64,000 nucleotides of DNA from DASQFI01 sp035633215. Lineage in GTDB: Bacteria; Acidobacteriota; Vicinamibacteria; Vicinamibacterales; SCN-69-37. Position 1 is the first letter of the stretch; each line of letters starts with the position of its first letter. The position numbers and the translations under genes were made by a program. Of the stretch, positions 45,308-53,088 are shown in pieces. The notes beneath the pieces were generated by a model. That model searched no databases. It saw only the letters and a program-made list of their open reading frames with translations, and had not been told where the DNA came from. Location of the stretch: assembly GCA_035633215.1 (NCBI GenBank), contig DASQFI010000028.1:1-64000 (forward strand), in the 5' to 3' direction.

Positions 45308-46663
45308 CTACTTGTTGCCGGCATGCGGCGATGCGACAAATGGAAACGCCGTCATGAACGGCTTGTCGTTTCCGCTGACCCCGTCGCCGAGCTGCGCGTT
45401 GATGCCGCCGTTGAACGCCGGCGTGAGCGGCGTGGCTCCGGCCATCGCCCTGAGCGCGATGTCCACGACGTCATCGCCGAGGCGCCGTCCGTTGGGGAAG
45501 CCGGCGATGTCGCCGCCGAGCACACCGAACCGATTCGGGCTCGCCGTCGGCGGAATGGCGACGTTCAGCCTGAGCATTTCAGACGGCCTCACGTTCGGCG
45601 GCTGGTTGAGGCCCGGAATGCCGGTGAGGAAGATGGTCACGAGGTCGTTGCGCGGCGTGGGCGGCGACTGAATGCCGAAGAGCGCGGCCAGCAGCTTCGG
45701 CACTTCCGGATCGGTAACGAAGCCGAGCGCGGCGCCGTCACTCGTCGGCTCGAGCGAGTTGAAGACGTCCTTCGTGCCGCGCGGGATCACGACTTCGTTG
45801 ACGAGCGGCTGGCCCAGGCGCGAGACCTGCACGAAGTGGTTGTTGTGCTTCTCCTGCCCGTTGCCGCGGTTGGTCACCGATGGCCGGCTCGCGGTAGACC
45901 AGACGCCGATGACGGCGTTGGCATCGGTCGCCGAGCCCGGCCGGAGGCCGTTCTGCGTGAGCGCCGTGACGGGCACTTCGATCGCGATCGTGTGGACGTT
46001 AAACCCGGACAGCGAGTCCTGGTTGTTGTTGTCGGCGGGCGGCACGGCCAGCAGATCGAAGACGTTCAGGTCGACAAAGAACGGGTCATCCCGCTGCCCG
46101 GCAAAGACCTGGATGTCGCCCGGCAGCTGGCGCACCGCGGCCGCGGCCAGCGCGTCGTAGTTCGGCGTGGACCGGAAGCCGACGTTCACGGGCGGCGTCG
46201 GCAGGTCGTCGCCGATGACCGTGCCCTTACCACGACGCCGCGGTCCGTCCTGACGGGAGACCGAGTAGAACTGCCGGACGTTGAAGGCGGGCGAATCGAG
46301 CGAGGTGATCGTGCCCGTGTTGTAGAGGAACGTGTTCGGGTTGCGCACCTCGGTGCGGAACCGGAACTGGAACGTCACGTCCTCGACCGCGTCGCCGTCG
46401 TTGTCCACCATGATCTCGTAGAGCACGTTGTCGTCGAACTTGAAGAAGTTCGGACCGCCGTACGGCGCTTCGAGCGGGATGAAGTTGGCGATGAGCGTCA
46501 CCCGGTCGGGACGATTCGGGCTGACAAACGCATAGACGTCCGTGTTGTCGGCCAGCGGATCCTGGCTGATCAGCGGCGCCTCGCGATGGCTCGACGCCTG
46601 CGGCAGGGCCAGCCCCAGCCCCGCCATGCCCACGACCACAATCGAAACAATCCACTTCTTCAC
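45308..46663 (-). CDS. DUF4331-domain protein, secreted
   Basis: A 451-aa protein from GTG 46663, with a signal peptide (VVVGMAGLGLALPQASS). SHREAPLISQDPLADNTDVY and FDDNVLYEIMVDNDGDAVED are characteristic of DUF4331. Function is unknown; the family is often next to TPR and HupE genes, as here. It starts the four-gene unit. Its leader region contains the GGYAATN word tract. Confidence 0.88.
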   Translation of the reverse strand: MKKWIVSIVVVGMAGLGLALPQASSHREAPLISQDPLADNTDVYAFVSPNRPDRVTLIANFIPLEAPYGGPNFFKFDDNVLYEIMVDNDGDAVEDVTFQFRFRTEVRNPNTFLYNTGTITSLDSPAFNVRQFYSVSRQDGPRRRGKGTVIGDDLPTPPVNVGFRSTPNYDALAAAAVRQLPGDIQVFAGQRDDPFFVDLNVFDLLAVPPADNNNQDSLSGFNVHTIAIEVPVTALTQNGLRPGSATDANAVIGVWSTASRPSVTNRGNGQEKHNNHFVQVSRLGQPLVNEVVIPRGTKDVFNSLEPTSDGAALGFVTDPEVPKLLAALFGIQSPPTPRNDLVTIFLTGIPGLNQPPNVRPSEMLRLNVAIPPTASPNRFGVLGGDIAGFPNGRRLGDDVVDIALRAMAGATPLTPAFNGGINAQLGDGVSGNDKPFMTAFPFVASPHAGNK

Positions 46664-46741
46664 CGAACACCCCCTGCCGCAGCGGCCTTGATGGCCGAAA
46701 CGCGGTCTTTTTCACCTACGGCGGGCGGGGAAGATCGGATT

Positions 46742-46798
46742 GGTAATCGGGTAATGGGCAATGGCTAATGGTTTCTCCATTACCGATTACCCATTGCC
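46742..46798. repeat. Heptanucleotide word tract, GGYAATN type, with inverted arm
   Basis: Plus-strand words GGTAATC, (g), GGTAATG, GGCAATG, GCTAATG are followed after about 7 bp by an inverted set: on the minus strand GGCAATG, GGTAATC, GGTAATG. The arms could pair partly. It lies between the divergent DUF4331 and PadR genes. Confidence 0.83.
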
Positions 46799-46932
46799 CA
46801 TACTTACGCCTAGATCGTCTACCTATGAACGTGTAGGATGGCTAGGGCCGTTCTCACGTCCACATCGTGCAAAACCGGCGAGGATCGCGAGACATGCGGC
46901 CGAATTCCAACCAGTTGCTCGCCAGAGGAAAC

Positions 46933-47283
46933 GTGAGAACGGCTCGAGGCATGGCGCCCGATCGATCTGATCTGCTGCAGGGCACGCTCGACATGCTGAT
47001 TCTCAAGGTCCTGGCCGCGGGACCGCTGCACGGGTACGCCATTGCCCAGCGAATCGGCGCGATCTCGCGTGCGCTGTTCCAGGTGCCGCAGGGGTCGCTG
47101 TATCCGGCGCTGCACCGGCTCGAAAACCGGCAGTTCCTCGCGGCGACGTGGGCGCGGACGGAGTCGGGGCGTGACGCCAAGGTCTATCGTCTGACGCCGA
47201 AAGGGCGGCGGCATCTTCAACAGGAAGTGGCGGATTGGCAGCGGCTGGCCGAAGCGATCCAGTTGATTCTGCAGACGACGTAG
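46933..47283 (+). CDS. PadR-family transcriptional regulator
   Basis: GTG 46933 is preferred (AGAGGA 4 bp upstream; the ATG at 46951 has no usable site), giving 116 aa. LLQGTLDMLILKVLAAGPLH, GYAIAQRIGAIS, GSLYPALHRLENR and VYRLTPKGRRHLQ form the PadR winged helix and the first part of its dimer helix. It most likely represses the ADOP permease gene that starts 20 bp downstream. A TGGCTAGGG word at 46839-46847 also occurs upstream of the other PadR gene. Confidence 0.93.
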   Translation: MRTARGMAPDRSDLLQGTLDMLILKVLAAGPLHGYAIAQRIGAISRALFQVPQGSLYPALHRLENRQFLAATWARTESGRDAKVYRLTPKGRRHLQQEVADWQRLAEAIQLILQTT

Positions 47284-47302
47284 GGCGGAACGGGGACACC
47301 CC

Positions 47303-50005
47303 ATGCGTTGGTTCATGAGATTGATTCGCCGGGAACGCCTGGAGCGCGAACTGGATCGCGAGATCGAGTTTCATGTCGAAGCGGAGATCGCACGACTCGT
47401 CGAAGAGGGGATGACCCCCCTCGAGGCGCGGCGCCGTGCGCTTGCGGCGTTTGGCGGACTCGAGCCCATTCGTGAGCGGGCCCGCGACGCACGAGGGACG
47501 CGTTGGGTGGAGCAGATCTGGCAGGACCTTCGGTATGCGGCCCGCGTCCTGCGACGCTCGCCGGGGTTCGCGCTCGCGGCGATCGCCTCGCTGGCGATCG
47601 GCATCGGCGCGAACATCGCACTCTTTACCGTCGCCGACGCCCTGCTGTTGCGGCCGCTGCCCGTCGATCGTCCCGAACAGCTCGTGTCCCTGAACCGGGT
47701 GGGCGGCGGCGAACTCTTCTCGCACCCCGCGTTTCTGAAGTTTCAGCGCGCTGTGCCGATCGCGCGGTTCACGGCCGGCTCGTCGACCGCTCGCACGCAG
47801 ATCTCGATCGGGGGCCAGACCGAGTTGGTGATTGGTCAGCTCGTGACGGGTGACTGGTTCGACGTCCTGGGCGTGCAGGCGGCGGCCGGACGGGTGCTGA
47901 CGGTCGGAGACACGCGTGAGCTAGGCGGCACGGCCATCGTCGTCCTGAGCCATGAGTTCTGGCGACGCCGATTTGCCAGCGATCCCGCGGTCATCGGGAC
48001 GACTGTCGTCGTCAACAAAGTGCCGATGACGATTGCCGGCGTCGCCGCACCGGGCTTTTCGGGCTTGAGCGTCGGCAACCGCGTCGATCTGTGGCTGCCC
48101 GTCACCATGCAAGCCGAGGTGCGGTACTACACGAACTCCTGGACAGAAAACGCCGATCCGAGGAAACCATGGCTGCCACAGGAGGGCATCGCCTTCCTCA
48201 ATGTCCTGGCGCGCTTGCCGGATGAGGCTTCGCGCGCCGCGGCGCCCGCGCAAATGGCGCAGGTGCACCAGCAGTCCGTGGAGGCGCAGGCCAAAGCACT
48301 GCTGGATCCGGCCCAGCGCGACCAACGGCTGCGCGAGCGGCTCGAGCTCGTGCCGGCCTGGCGAGGGAACTCGCTCGTCCGCGAGAGCTACACTGAGCCG
48401 CTGCGCGTGCTGATGATCACGACGGCCCTCGTACTGCTCATCGGCTGCGCAAACCTGGCCAGTCTCGTGCTCGCGCGCGGATCGGCGCGCGCGCGCGAGT
48501 TCTCGCTTCGTCTGGCGCTCGGCGCCGGTCGCGGCCGGATTGTTCGGCAGTTGCTGACGGAGAGCTTGCTGCTCGCGACCGTCGGCGGTGCGGTCGCCAT
48601 CGTCGTCGCTCGATGGGCCGCGAGCGGACTGCTCCGACTGGCCTCGAGTACGGCGACGCCCATTCCGCTCGACCTGCCATTCGATGGCCGAATCATGCTC
48701 TTCGCGCTGGCCATCAGCGTGTTGACCGGCGTGGCGTTCGGATTGATGCCCGCGCTGCAGCTCTCACGCGCGGGCGCCACCGACGGGCTGAAGACCGGGG
48801 GACGAGTGACATCGGCATCGGGGCGGGACGTGCGGGTCCCCTTCGGACGCGTGCTGATCGTCGCGCAGGTCACACTCGCGCTCACACTGCTGGTTGGCGC
48901 GGTGGCATTCGTTCGAACGTTCAACAATCTCCTGACGCTTCACACCGGGTTCGAGCGTGAGCACGTGGTGGCCGCGCGATTCGAGCCGCGCCTGGCCGGG
49001 TTTGGCAAGGAACAGTGGCCCGCTCTAGCCGAACGACTGCTGAGCGAGGCGCGCGGAGTGCCCGGTGTGCGGTCGGCCTCGATCGCCGTGAACGGCGCCC
49101 TGACGGGCGCCACGAGACTGAGTGGCGGCATTGTCGTCGAAGGCCAACCCTCGCGCGTGGGGCCGGAGTGGTCGCTTCGCGAGGAAATGATTGGGCTGGA
49201 CTACTTCGAGACGCTCGGCATTCCCGTGCTCCGTGGTCGCGCGTTCCGTTCGACGGATGTTGACGGCGCGCCAAAAGTGGCGGTGATCAGCGAGGCCATG
49301 GCGAAGCGATTTTTCGGCGACGTCGACCCGCTCGGCAAGCGGTTTGGCTACGGCACGCCACCGGAGGTCGAGGTGGTCGGGATCGTCCGCGACGCCAAAG
49401 TCGACGGCCCGCGCCGGGTCGTGCCGAACATCGCCTATTACCCCCTGCTCCAGAATCCGGATGACCTCGCGAACAACCTGTATGTACGCGTGTCGACCTC
49501 ACCCGAGGCCGTCAAGCCGACGCTCTTGGCGGCCCTGTCCCGCGCGGAACCGAGCCTTGCCATCCGCGAGGTCGTCACCCTGGCGGAGTTGACCGGCCGG
49601 ACCGTGACCCGTGAACGGCTGATGTCGCAACTGACGTCGGCATTCGGGCTGCTCGCCGTGGCGGTCGCCGCGCTTGGTCTCTACGCGACGATTTCCTACT
49701 CGGTGGCGCGCCGGACGAACGAGTTGGGTGTCCGACTCGCGCTCGGCGCGTCGCCTGCAAGCGTGCGATGGCTGGTCCTGCGCGAGACCCTGCTGGTCGT
49801 GGGCGCCGGGTGCGTGACGGGCCTGATCTTGTCCGTGGTCGCGCTCCGCTACGTCGGCACGCTGTTGTTCGGCCTCACGCCCAACGATCCCACGACGCTC
49901 GCCGCCGCGACAGTCACCTTGCTCACGATCAGCCTGCTTGCGGCGATCATTCCAGCCGTTCGCGCGGCGAGAACGGATCCGATCCGCGCGCTCAGGGCGG
50001 AGTGA
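47303..50005 (+). CDS. ADOP-family ABC permease with N-terminal prefix domain
   Basis: A 900-aa permease. An N-terminal soluble segment (RLERELDREIEFHVEAEI) is the permease prefix domain found only in PadR-linked ADOPs. It is followed by TM1, a MacB-like periplasmic core, three FtsX helices (with FSLRLALGAGRGRIVRQLL), a second core, and three more (NELGVRLALGASPASVRWL). No ATPase is adjacent. The PadR gene lies 20 bp upstream in the same unit, a standard arrangement; the inducer and substrate are unknown. Confidence 0.94.
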   Translation: MRWFMRLIRRERLERELDREIEFHVEAEIARLVEEGMTPLEARRRALAAFGGLEPIRERARDARGTRWVEQIWQDLRYAARVLRRSPGFALAAIASLAIGIGANIALFTVADALLLRPLPVDRPEQLVSLNRVGGGELFSHPAFLKFQRAVPIARFTAGSSTARTQISIGGQTELVIGQLVTGDWFDVLGVQAAAGRVLTVGDTRELGGTAIVVLSHEFWRRRFASDPAVIGTTVVVNKVPMTIAGVAAPGFSGLSVGNRVDLWLPVTMQAEVRYYTNSWTENADPRKPWLPQEGIAFLNVLARLPDEASRAAAPAQMAQVHQQSVEAQAKALLDPAQRDQRLRERLELVPAWRGNSLVRESYTEPLRVLMITTALVLLIGCANLASLVLARGSARAREFSLRLALGAGRGRIVRQLLTESLLLATVGGAVAIVVARWAASGLLRLASSTATPIPLDLPFDGRIMLFALAISVLTGVAFGLMPALQLSRAGATDGLKTGGRVTSASGRDVRVPFGRVLIVAQVTLALTLLVGAVAFVRTFNNLLTLHTGFEREHVVAARFEPRLAGFGKEQWPALAERLLSEARGVPGVRSASIAVNGALTGATRLSGGIVVEGQPSRVGPEWSLREEMIGLDYFETLGIPVLRGRAFRSTDVDGAPKVAVISEAMAKRFFGDVDPLGKRFGYGTPPEVEVVGIVRDAKVDGPRRVVPNIAYYPLLQNPDDLANNLYVRVSTSPEAVKPTLLAALSRAEPSLAIREVVTLAELTGRTVTRERLMSQLTSAFGLLAVAVAALGLYATISYSVARRTNELGVRLALGASPASVRWLVLRETLLVVGAGCVTGLILSVVALRYVGTLLFGLTPNDPTTLAAATVTLLTISLLAAIIPAVRAARTDPIRALRAE

Positions 50006-50036
50006 CGACGAGGCCCAAAGGCTCAACCAACTGCGC

Positions 50037-50789
50037 TTACTGTTTCCTGAGAGTCTCCAGTTTCTGGGTGGGATTCGGCTCGCCGGGTGTCGGTTTCGCG
50101 TTCGCGCCGGAATCGTAGCGAACCCAGCCGGTGGGCACGTCGTTCCCCGGTGCGCTCGTGCCCGTGTAGTACGCGTTGTCGGCCACGCTGGTGAGATTGA
50201 GGTCGGCCAGTCCCGCCGGCGCGGCCGCGTCGTCGTCGTTTTCCCAGGACACGAAGTCCAGGTAGATGTTGTCGTTGCCGGCGCTCGTGCCGTTGGGGCC
50301 CGGAAGGTAGACGTAGATCGAGTCGCCGTTGTTGGAAAGACCGACGTTCGTTGCGCCACCGAGCCCGTCCACGCTCAGCGTCACGCCCGTGCCGGGCGCC
50401 AGCACCATCTTCCAGTCGTTCGCCGCAGGATTGACGTCGGTGTCGGTCGTGACGCCTGCCGTGGCCGTCCAGACGGCAATGAGCGTTCCGCGAGGCACGG
50501 CGGAGAGAAACGCATCGTTGCCGAACACGAACACGGCTTCCCCGTTGTTCAGCGCGCCCTTGATCAGCTCGTTGTCGGTGACGCGGAGGCCGCGAAGATC
50601 CACGCGATCTTTGAGGACGAGCAACTCGAAGAAGTCGTTGTCCTTGGCGTCGTTGTCCGCCGCGTACTCGTTGATGACGATGTCGCCCGCGGCTGGCGGG
50701 GTGGCGGTCTGGGTCGCGGGTTGGCTCAGGCCCGGGAACAGCAGACCGACGAAGCTCGCGAGACGCGCAATGGCGTGGTGTATCGGCAC
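50037..50789 (-). CDS. Secreted lamin-tail domain (LTD) protein
   Basis: A 250-aa protein with a hydrophobic N-terminus (ARLASFVGLLFPGLSQP). DIVINEYAADND, DFFELLVLKDRVDLRGLRV and NGDSIYVYLPG follow the Ig-like lamin-tail pattern. It is probably secreted and binds another macromolecule or anchors an enzyme. The gene stands alone, with the perfect hairpin at 50830-50925 just upstream of its start. Confidence 0.78.
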   Translation of the reverse strand: MPIHHAIARLASFVGLLFPGLSQPATQTATPPAAGDIVINEYAADNDAKDNDFFELLVLKDRVDLRGLRVTDNELIKGALNNGEAVFVFGNDAFLSAVPRGTLIAVWTATAGVTTDTDVNPAANDWKMVLAPGTGVTLSVDGLGGATNVGLSNNGDSIYVYLPGPNGTSAGNDNIYLDFVSWENDDDAAAPAGLADLNLTSVADNAYYTGTSAPGNDVPTGWVRYDSGANAKPTPGEPNPTQKLETLRKQ

Positions 50790-50829
50790 AGGGCCTCCAG
50801 GGTTCGCCGCGCCGCATCACAATACAACG

Positions 50830-50925
50830 GGGGACGGGGGTTGGCTGTGGAAAACTCCCGGGACTCAGCCATGCAAGCTTGCCGGGCGATGTCCCGGGAG
50901 TTTTCCACAGCCAACCCCCGTCCCC
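50830..50925. repeat. Perfect hairpin with 35-bp arms
   Basis: Arms 50830-50864 and 50891-50925 are exact inverted repeats of 35 bp (each contains GGTTGGCTGTGGAAAACTCC or its complement) around a 26-bp loop containing the palindrome GCAAGCTTGC. It overlaps the gtrA-like 3' end and supplies its stop codon from the loop. Confidence 0.9.
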
Positions 50926-51314
50926 GTGAAGACGACCATGTTGACCATCGCGAAGTTGATCAGGCCGCAGGCGGCAATCGCGATCGGGTTGGCGAGCAGC
51001 GGACTCAGGCCAGCTCCGCTCACGAGAACGAGCATCACCGCCAGGTTGCCGAGGATCGAGACGGCGCCGTTCGTGCCCACGAATCGAGCGAACGCGTGAG
51101 TCGTCGCCCAGCCCCTCATGCGCCGATCGCTCCACGTCCACCGTTGATGCCAGAGAAAGTTATGGACGATGGCGAGCCCGACGGCGACGGGCGTGGCCAC
51201 AGCATAGTTGACGCCCCAGAGCTCGACGAGCACCCACAATGCTGTGAGCTGCACGCCAATCCCCAGGGCGCCGACCGCATTGAATCGAAGGAAGCGTCTC
51301 ATCGTCTGCATCAT
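50865..51314 (-). CDS. GtrA-family membrane protein, C-terminus encoded by a hairpin repeat
   Basis: The ATG at 51314 shares its A with the stop of the upstream CDP-alcohol gene (TGATG), giving 149 aa. Four membrane segments are visible, with FLRFNAVGALGIGVQLTALW, VAVGLAIVHNFLWHQRWTWSD and AACGLINFAMVNMVVF, typical of GtrA flippase-like proteins that help transfer lipid-linked sugars. The last 17 or so residues (after VVFTGT) do not belong to the family and are encoded by the hairpin arm and loop. Confidence 0.88.
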   Translation of the reverse strand: MMQTMRRFLRFNAVGALGIGVQLTALWVLVELWGVNYAVATPVAVGLAIVHNFLWHQRWTWSDRRMRGWATTHAFARFVGTNGAVSILGNLAVMLVLVSGAGLSPLLANPIAIAACGLINFAMVNMVVFTGTGVGCGKLPGHRPASLHG

Positions 51315-52024
51315 CAGTTCTTCGGAATGGGCTCCGCGCAATAGAGCTCTCGCGTGTGCGCAATCGCGGAGATGATCAGCGTCGCCATGAGCCCAATCGC
51401 CGCCACGACGCCGCCGACGTCGAAGAGCATGTACTCTCGCCCGAAGATCGTCGACGTCGGATGAAACAGGAGCACGAGGTTGCCGAGCGCGAGGATGATC
51501 CGAAGCTCGGTCGGTCCCACCTTGAAATAACTGATCTTGAACGTGCCGAGTGCATAGGTGGCCAGGTAGACCTCGATCGAGAGCATGAAATAGGCGACGA
51601 GCAGGCCGAGTCCGACGTACGGGCTCATGTAACCCGAGAGCGACATCCCACCGACAAGGAATGCGATGCCGAAGGCATCCACGATGTGGTCCACGTAGAA
51701 GCCGTATCGGGGACGCTGGTGATTGCGGACGCGCGCGAGCGTGCCGTCAAGGCTGTCGCCGAACCAGTTGATCGCCAGGCACACGTTGACCGCCATCAGG
51801 CCGACCCAGGGATTGGCACTGGCCGCCCAGTACGACACGCCCGCCCCGACCATCGCGGCGAGCGCGAGGGCGGTCAGGTGATCTGAATTGACCCGCGCCG
51901 GCATGCGCCTGGCCATCCAGATCAGGCACCGCTTTTCGAGAGGCGAGAGGATGCTCGTGAGCACGCGCGCGGCATCCTTGAAAGCCGGGCGTTCCATTCC
52001 AGTCGCGGCGATCGTGGCGTCCAT
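51314..52024 (-). CDS. CDP-alcohol phosphatidyltransferase
   Basis: The ATG at 52024 has GGAGG upstream and gives 236 aa. The catalytic motif DG(x)2AR(x)8G(x)3D(x)3D appears as DGTLARVRNHQRPRYG followed by FYVDHIVD. About six membrane segments are present. It condenses a CDP-linked alcohol such as CDP-diacylglycerol with an alcohol acceptor to make a phospholipid; the substrate is open. Coupling to the GtrA-type gene suggests a shared role in membrane lipid or glycolipid synthesis. Confidence 0.92.
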   Translation of the reverse strand: MDATIAATGMERPAFKDAARVLTSILSPLEKRCLIWMARRMPARVNSDHLTALALAAMVGAGVSYWAASANPWVGLMAVNVCLAINWFGDSLDGTLARVRNHQRPRYGFYVDHIVDAFGIAFLVGGMSLSGYMSPYVGLGLLVAYFMLSIEVYLATYALGTFKISYFKVGPTELRIILALGNLVLLFHPTSTIFGREYMLFDVGGVVAAIGLMATLIISAIAHTRELYCAEPIPKN

Positions 52025-52134
52025 GTGATCGAACCTCCTTGTCTGGGAATGCGCAAAGAGGCGCTGAGATGGCTCACCTGGGGGTATGAGCCGGTCGGGC
52101 CAAGGGCCGCGCATTAGCAGGTGGGGAAGGCTTT

Positions 52135-52189
52135 GTGCAGGCCGGGGCTTAGAGCGCTCCGCGCGGAGGCGGAAAGGCCGGGCCTGCAC
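52135..52189. repeat. Palindromic element GTGCAGGCC...GGCCTGCAC
   Basis: Outer arms GTGCAGGCC and GGCCTGCAC flank an inner GC-rich dyad (CTCCGC/GCGGAG) in the gap between divergent genes at 52024 and 52219. The ends resemble the GCAGGCC end of the double-hairpin element at 45247, so it may be a distant relative. Confidence 0.6.
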
Positions 52190-52218
52190 GCAACCGGCAT
52201 TCATCGGAGGGACGGATC

Positions 52219-53040
52219 ATGCGGAATCTTCGTCAGACCCCGTCGGCTTTCATTGCCGGTCTGGTGCTGCTGTCTGGATCGACGGTTGCGGCGGCGACGC
52301 TGACGCCGGCGGCGCTTGCCGGGTGGACGTCGTATCTGGGCTCGACCGAGCGCCGCATCGAGCGCGAGTTCGGCGCGACCGATCGATTTCTCGCGCAGGA
52401 CTTCGGTCCCGACGCGGCCGGCAAACGGCGCGCGCTTCTTGGTGGCGCCATCCTCGTCGAGCCGGTCGATGCGACCGACACGCAGGGTCGCCCGATTGAA
52501 GTCCCGTCGGCGCTCGTCCATCACTGGCGAGGGGCAGTGTTCATTCCGGGCGCCCGGCTCGGCGACCTCGTGACCAAGTTGCAGAGCGGCGCTCCGGCGG
52601 CGCGGCAGGAGGACGTGCTTCAATCGAAGGTGCTCGAGCGCCAGCCAGATCGAATGAGGGTGTTCCTCCGCGTGCAGCGGACGAAGTTCGTGACGGTCGT
52701 CTATGACACCGAGCACACGATCACGTTCCGCCGGCACGGGCCCGCTCGCGCATCGAGCGCCAGCACGGCCACGAAGATCGCCGAGGTCGAGTCCCCGAAC
52801 ACACCGCGGGAGCGCGAGCTGCGGCCGGGCGAGGACCGCGGGTTCCTGTGGCGATGGAACTCCTACTGGCGCTACGAAGAAGGGCCGGGCGGCGTCATCG
52901 CCGAGTGCGAGTCCGTCAGCCTGAGCCGCGGCGTGCCGTCGGTGTTGTGGTATCTCGTTGGCCCCTTGATTCGCACGACCGCGAAGGAATCAATGGAGCG
53001 CACGCTGGCGACGATGCGGACGCGATTTGGACAGCTGTAG
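52219..53040 (+). CDS. Secreted hypothetical protein, SRPBCC-like
   Basis: A 273-aa protein with a signal peptide (AGLVLLSGSTVAAA). It is a single soluble domain; WRWNSYWRYEEGPGGVIAEC followed by SLSRGVPSVLWYLVGPLIR resembles the C-terminal strand and helix of START/SRPBCC lipid-binding folds. That is inference from pattern only. Its TAG stop is the first triplet of a double-hairpin repeat shared with the convergent kinase gene. Confidence 0.75.
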   Translation: MRNLRQTPSAFIAGLVLLSGSTVAAATLTPAALAGWTSYLGSTERRIEREFGATDRFLAQDFGPDAAGKRRALLGGAILVEPVDATDTQGRPIEVPSALVHHWRGAVFIPGARLGDLVTKLQSGAPAARQEDVLQSKVLERQPDRMRVFLRVQRTKFVTVVYDTEHTITFRRHGPARASSASTATKIAEVESPNTPRERELRPGEDRGFLWRWNSYWRYEEGPGGVIAECESVSLSRGVPSVLWYLVGPLIRTTAKESMERTLATMRTRFGQL

Positions 53041-53088
53041 GGCGGGGCTTCAGCCCCGCCTGGACGCCAGCCCTCAAGGGCCGGCCTA
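53038..53088. repeat. TAG-CTA double-hairpin element, copy 3, supplying both stops
   Basis: TAG at 53038-53040 ends the plus-strand gene, and CTA at 53086-53088 is the TAG stop of the minus-strand kinase gene. Between lie GGCGGGGCT-TC-AGCCCCGCC and an AGCCCT-CA-AGGGCC hairpin. It is nearly identical to copies 1 and 2 and probably ends transcription in both directions. Confidence 0.88.

Noticed and set aside
47281..47302. TAGGGCGG after the PadR stop as another double-hairpin copy
   Set aside because: Only the first eight bases match. The rest is the leader of the ADOP gene, with no second hairpin or CTA end.
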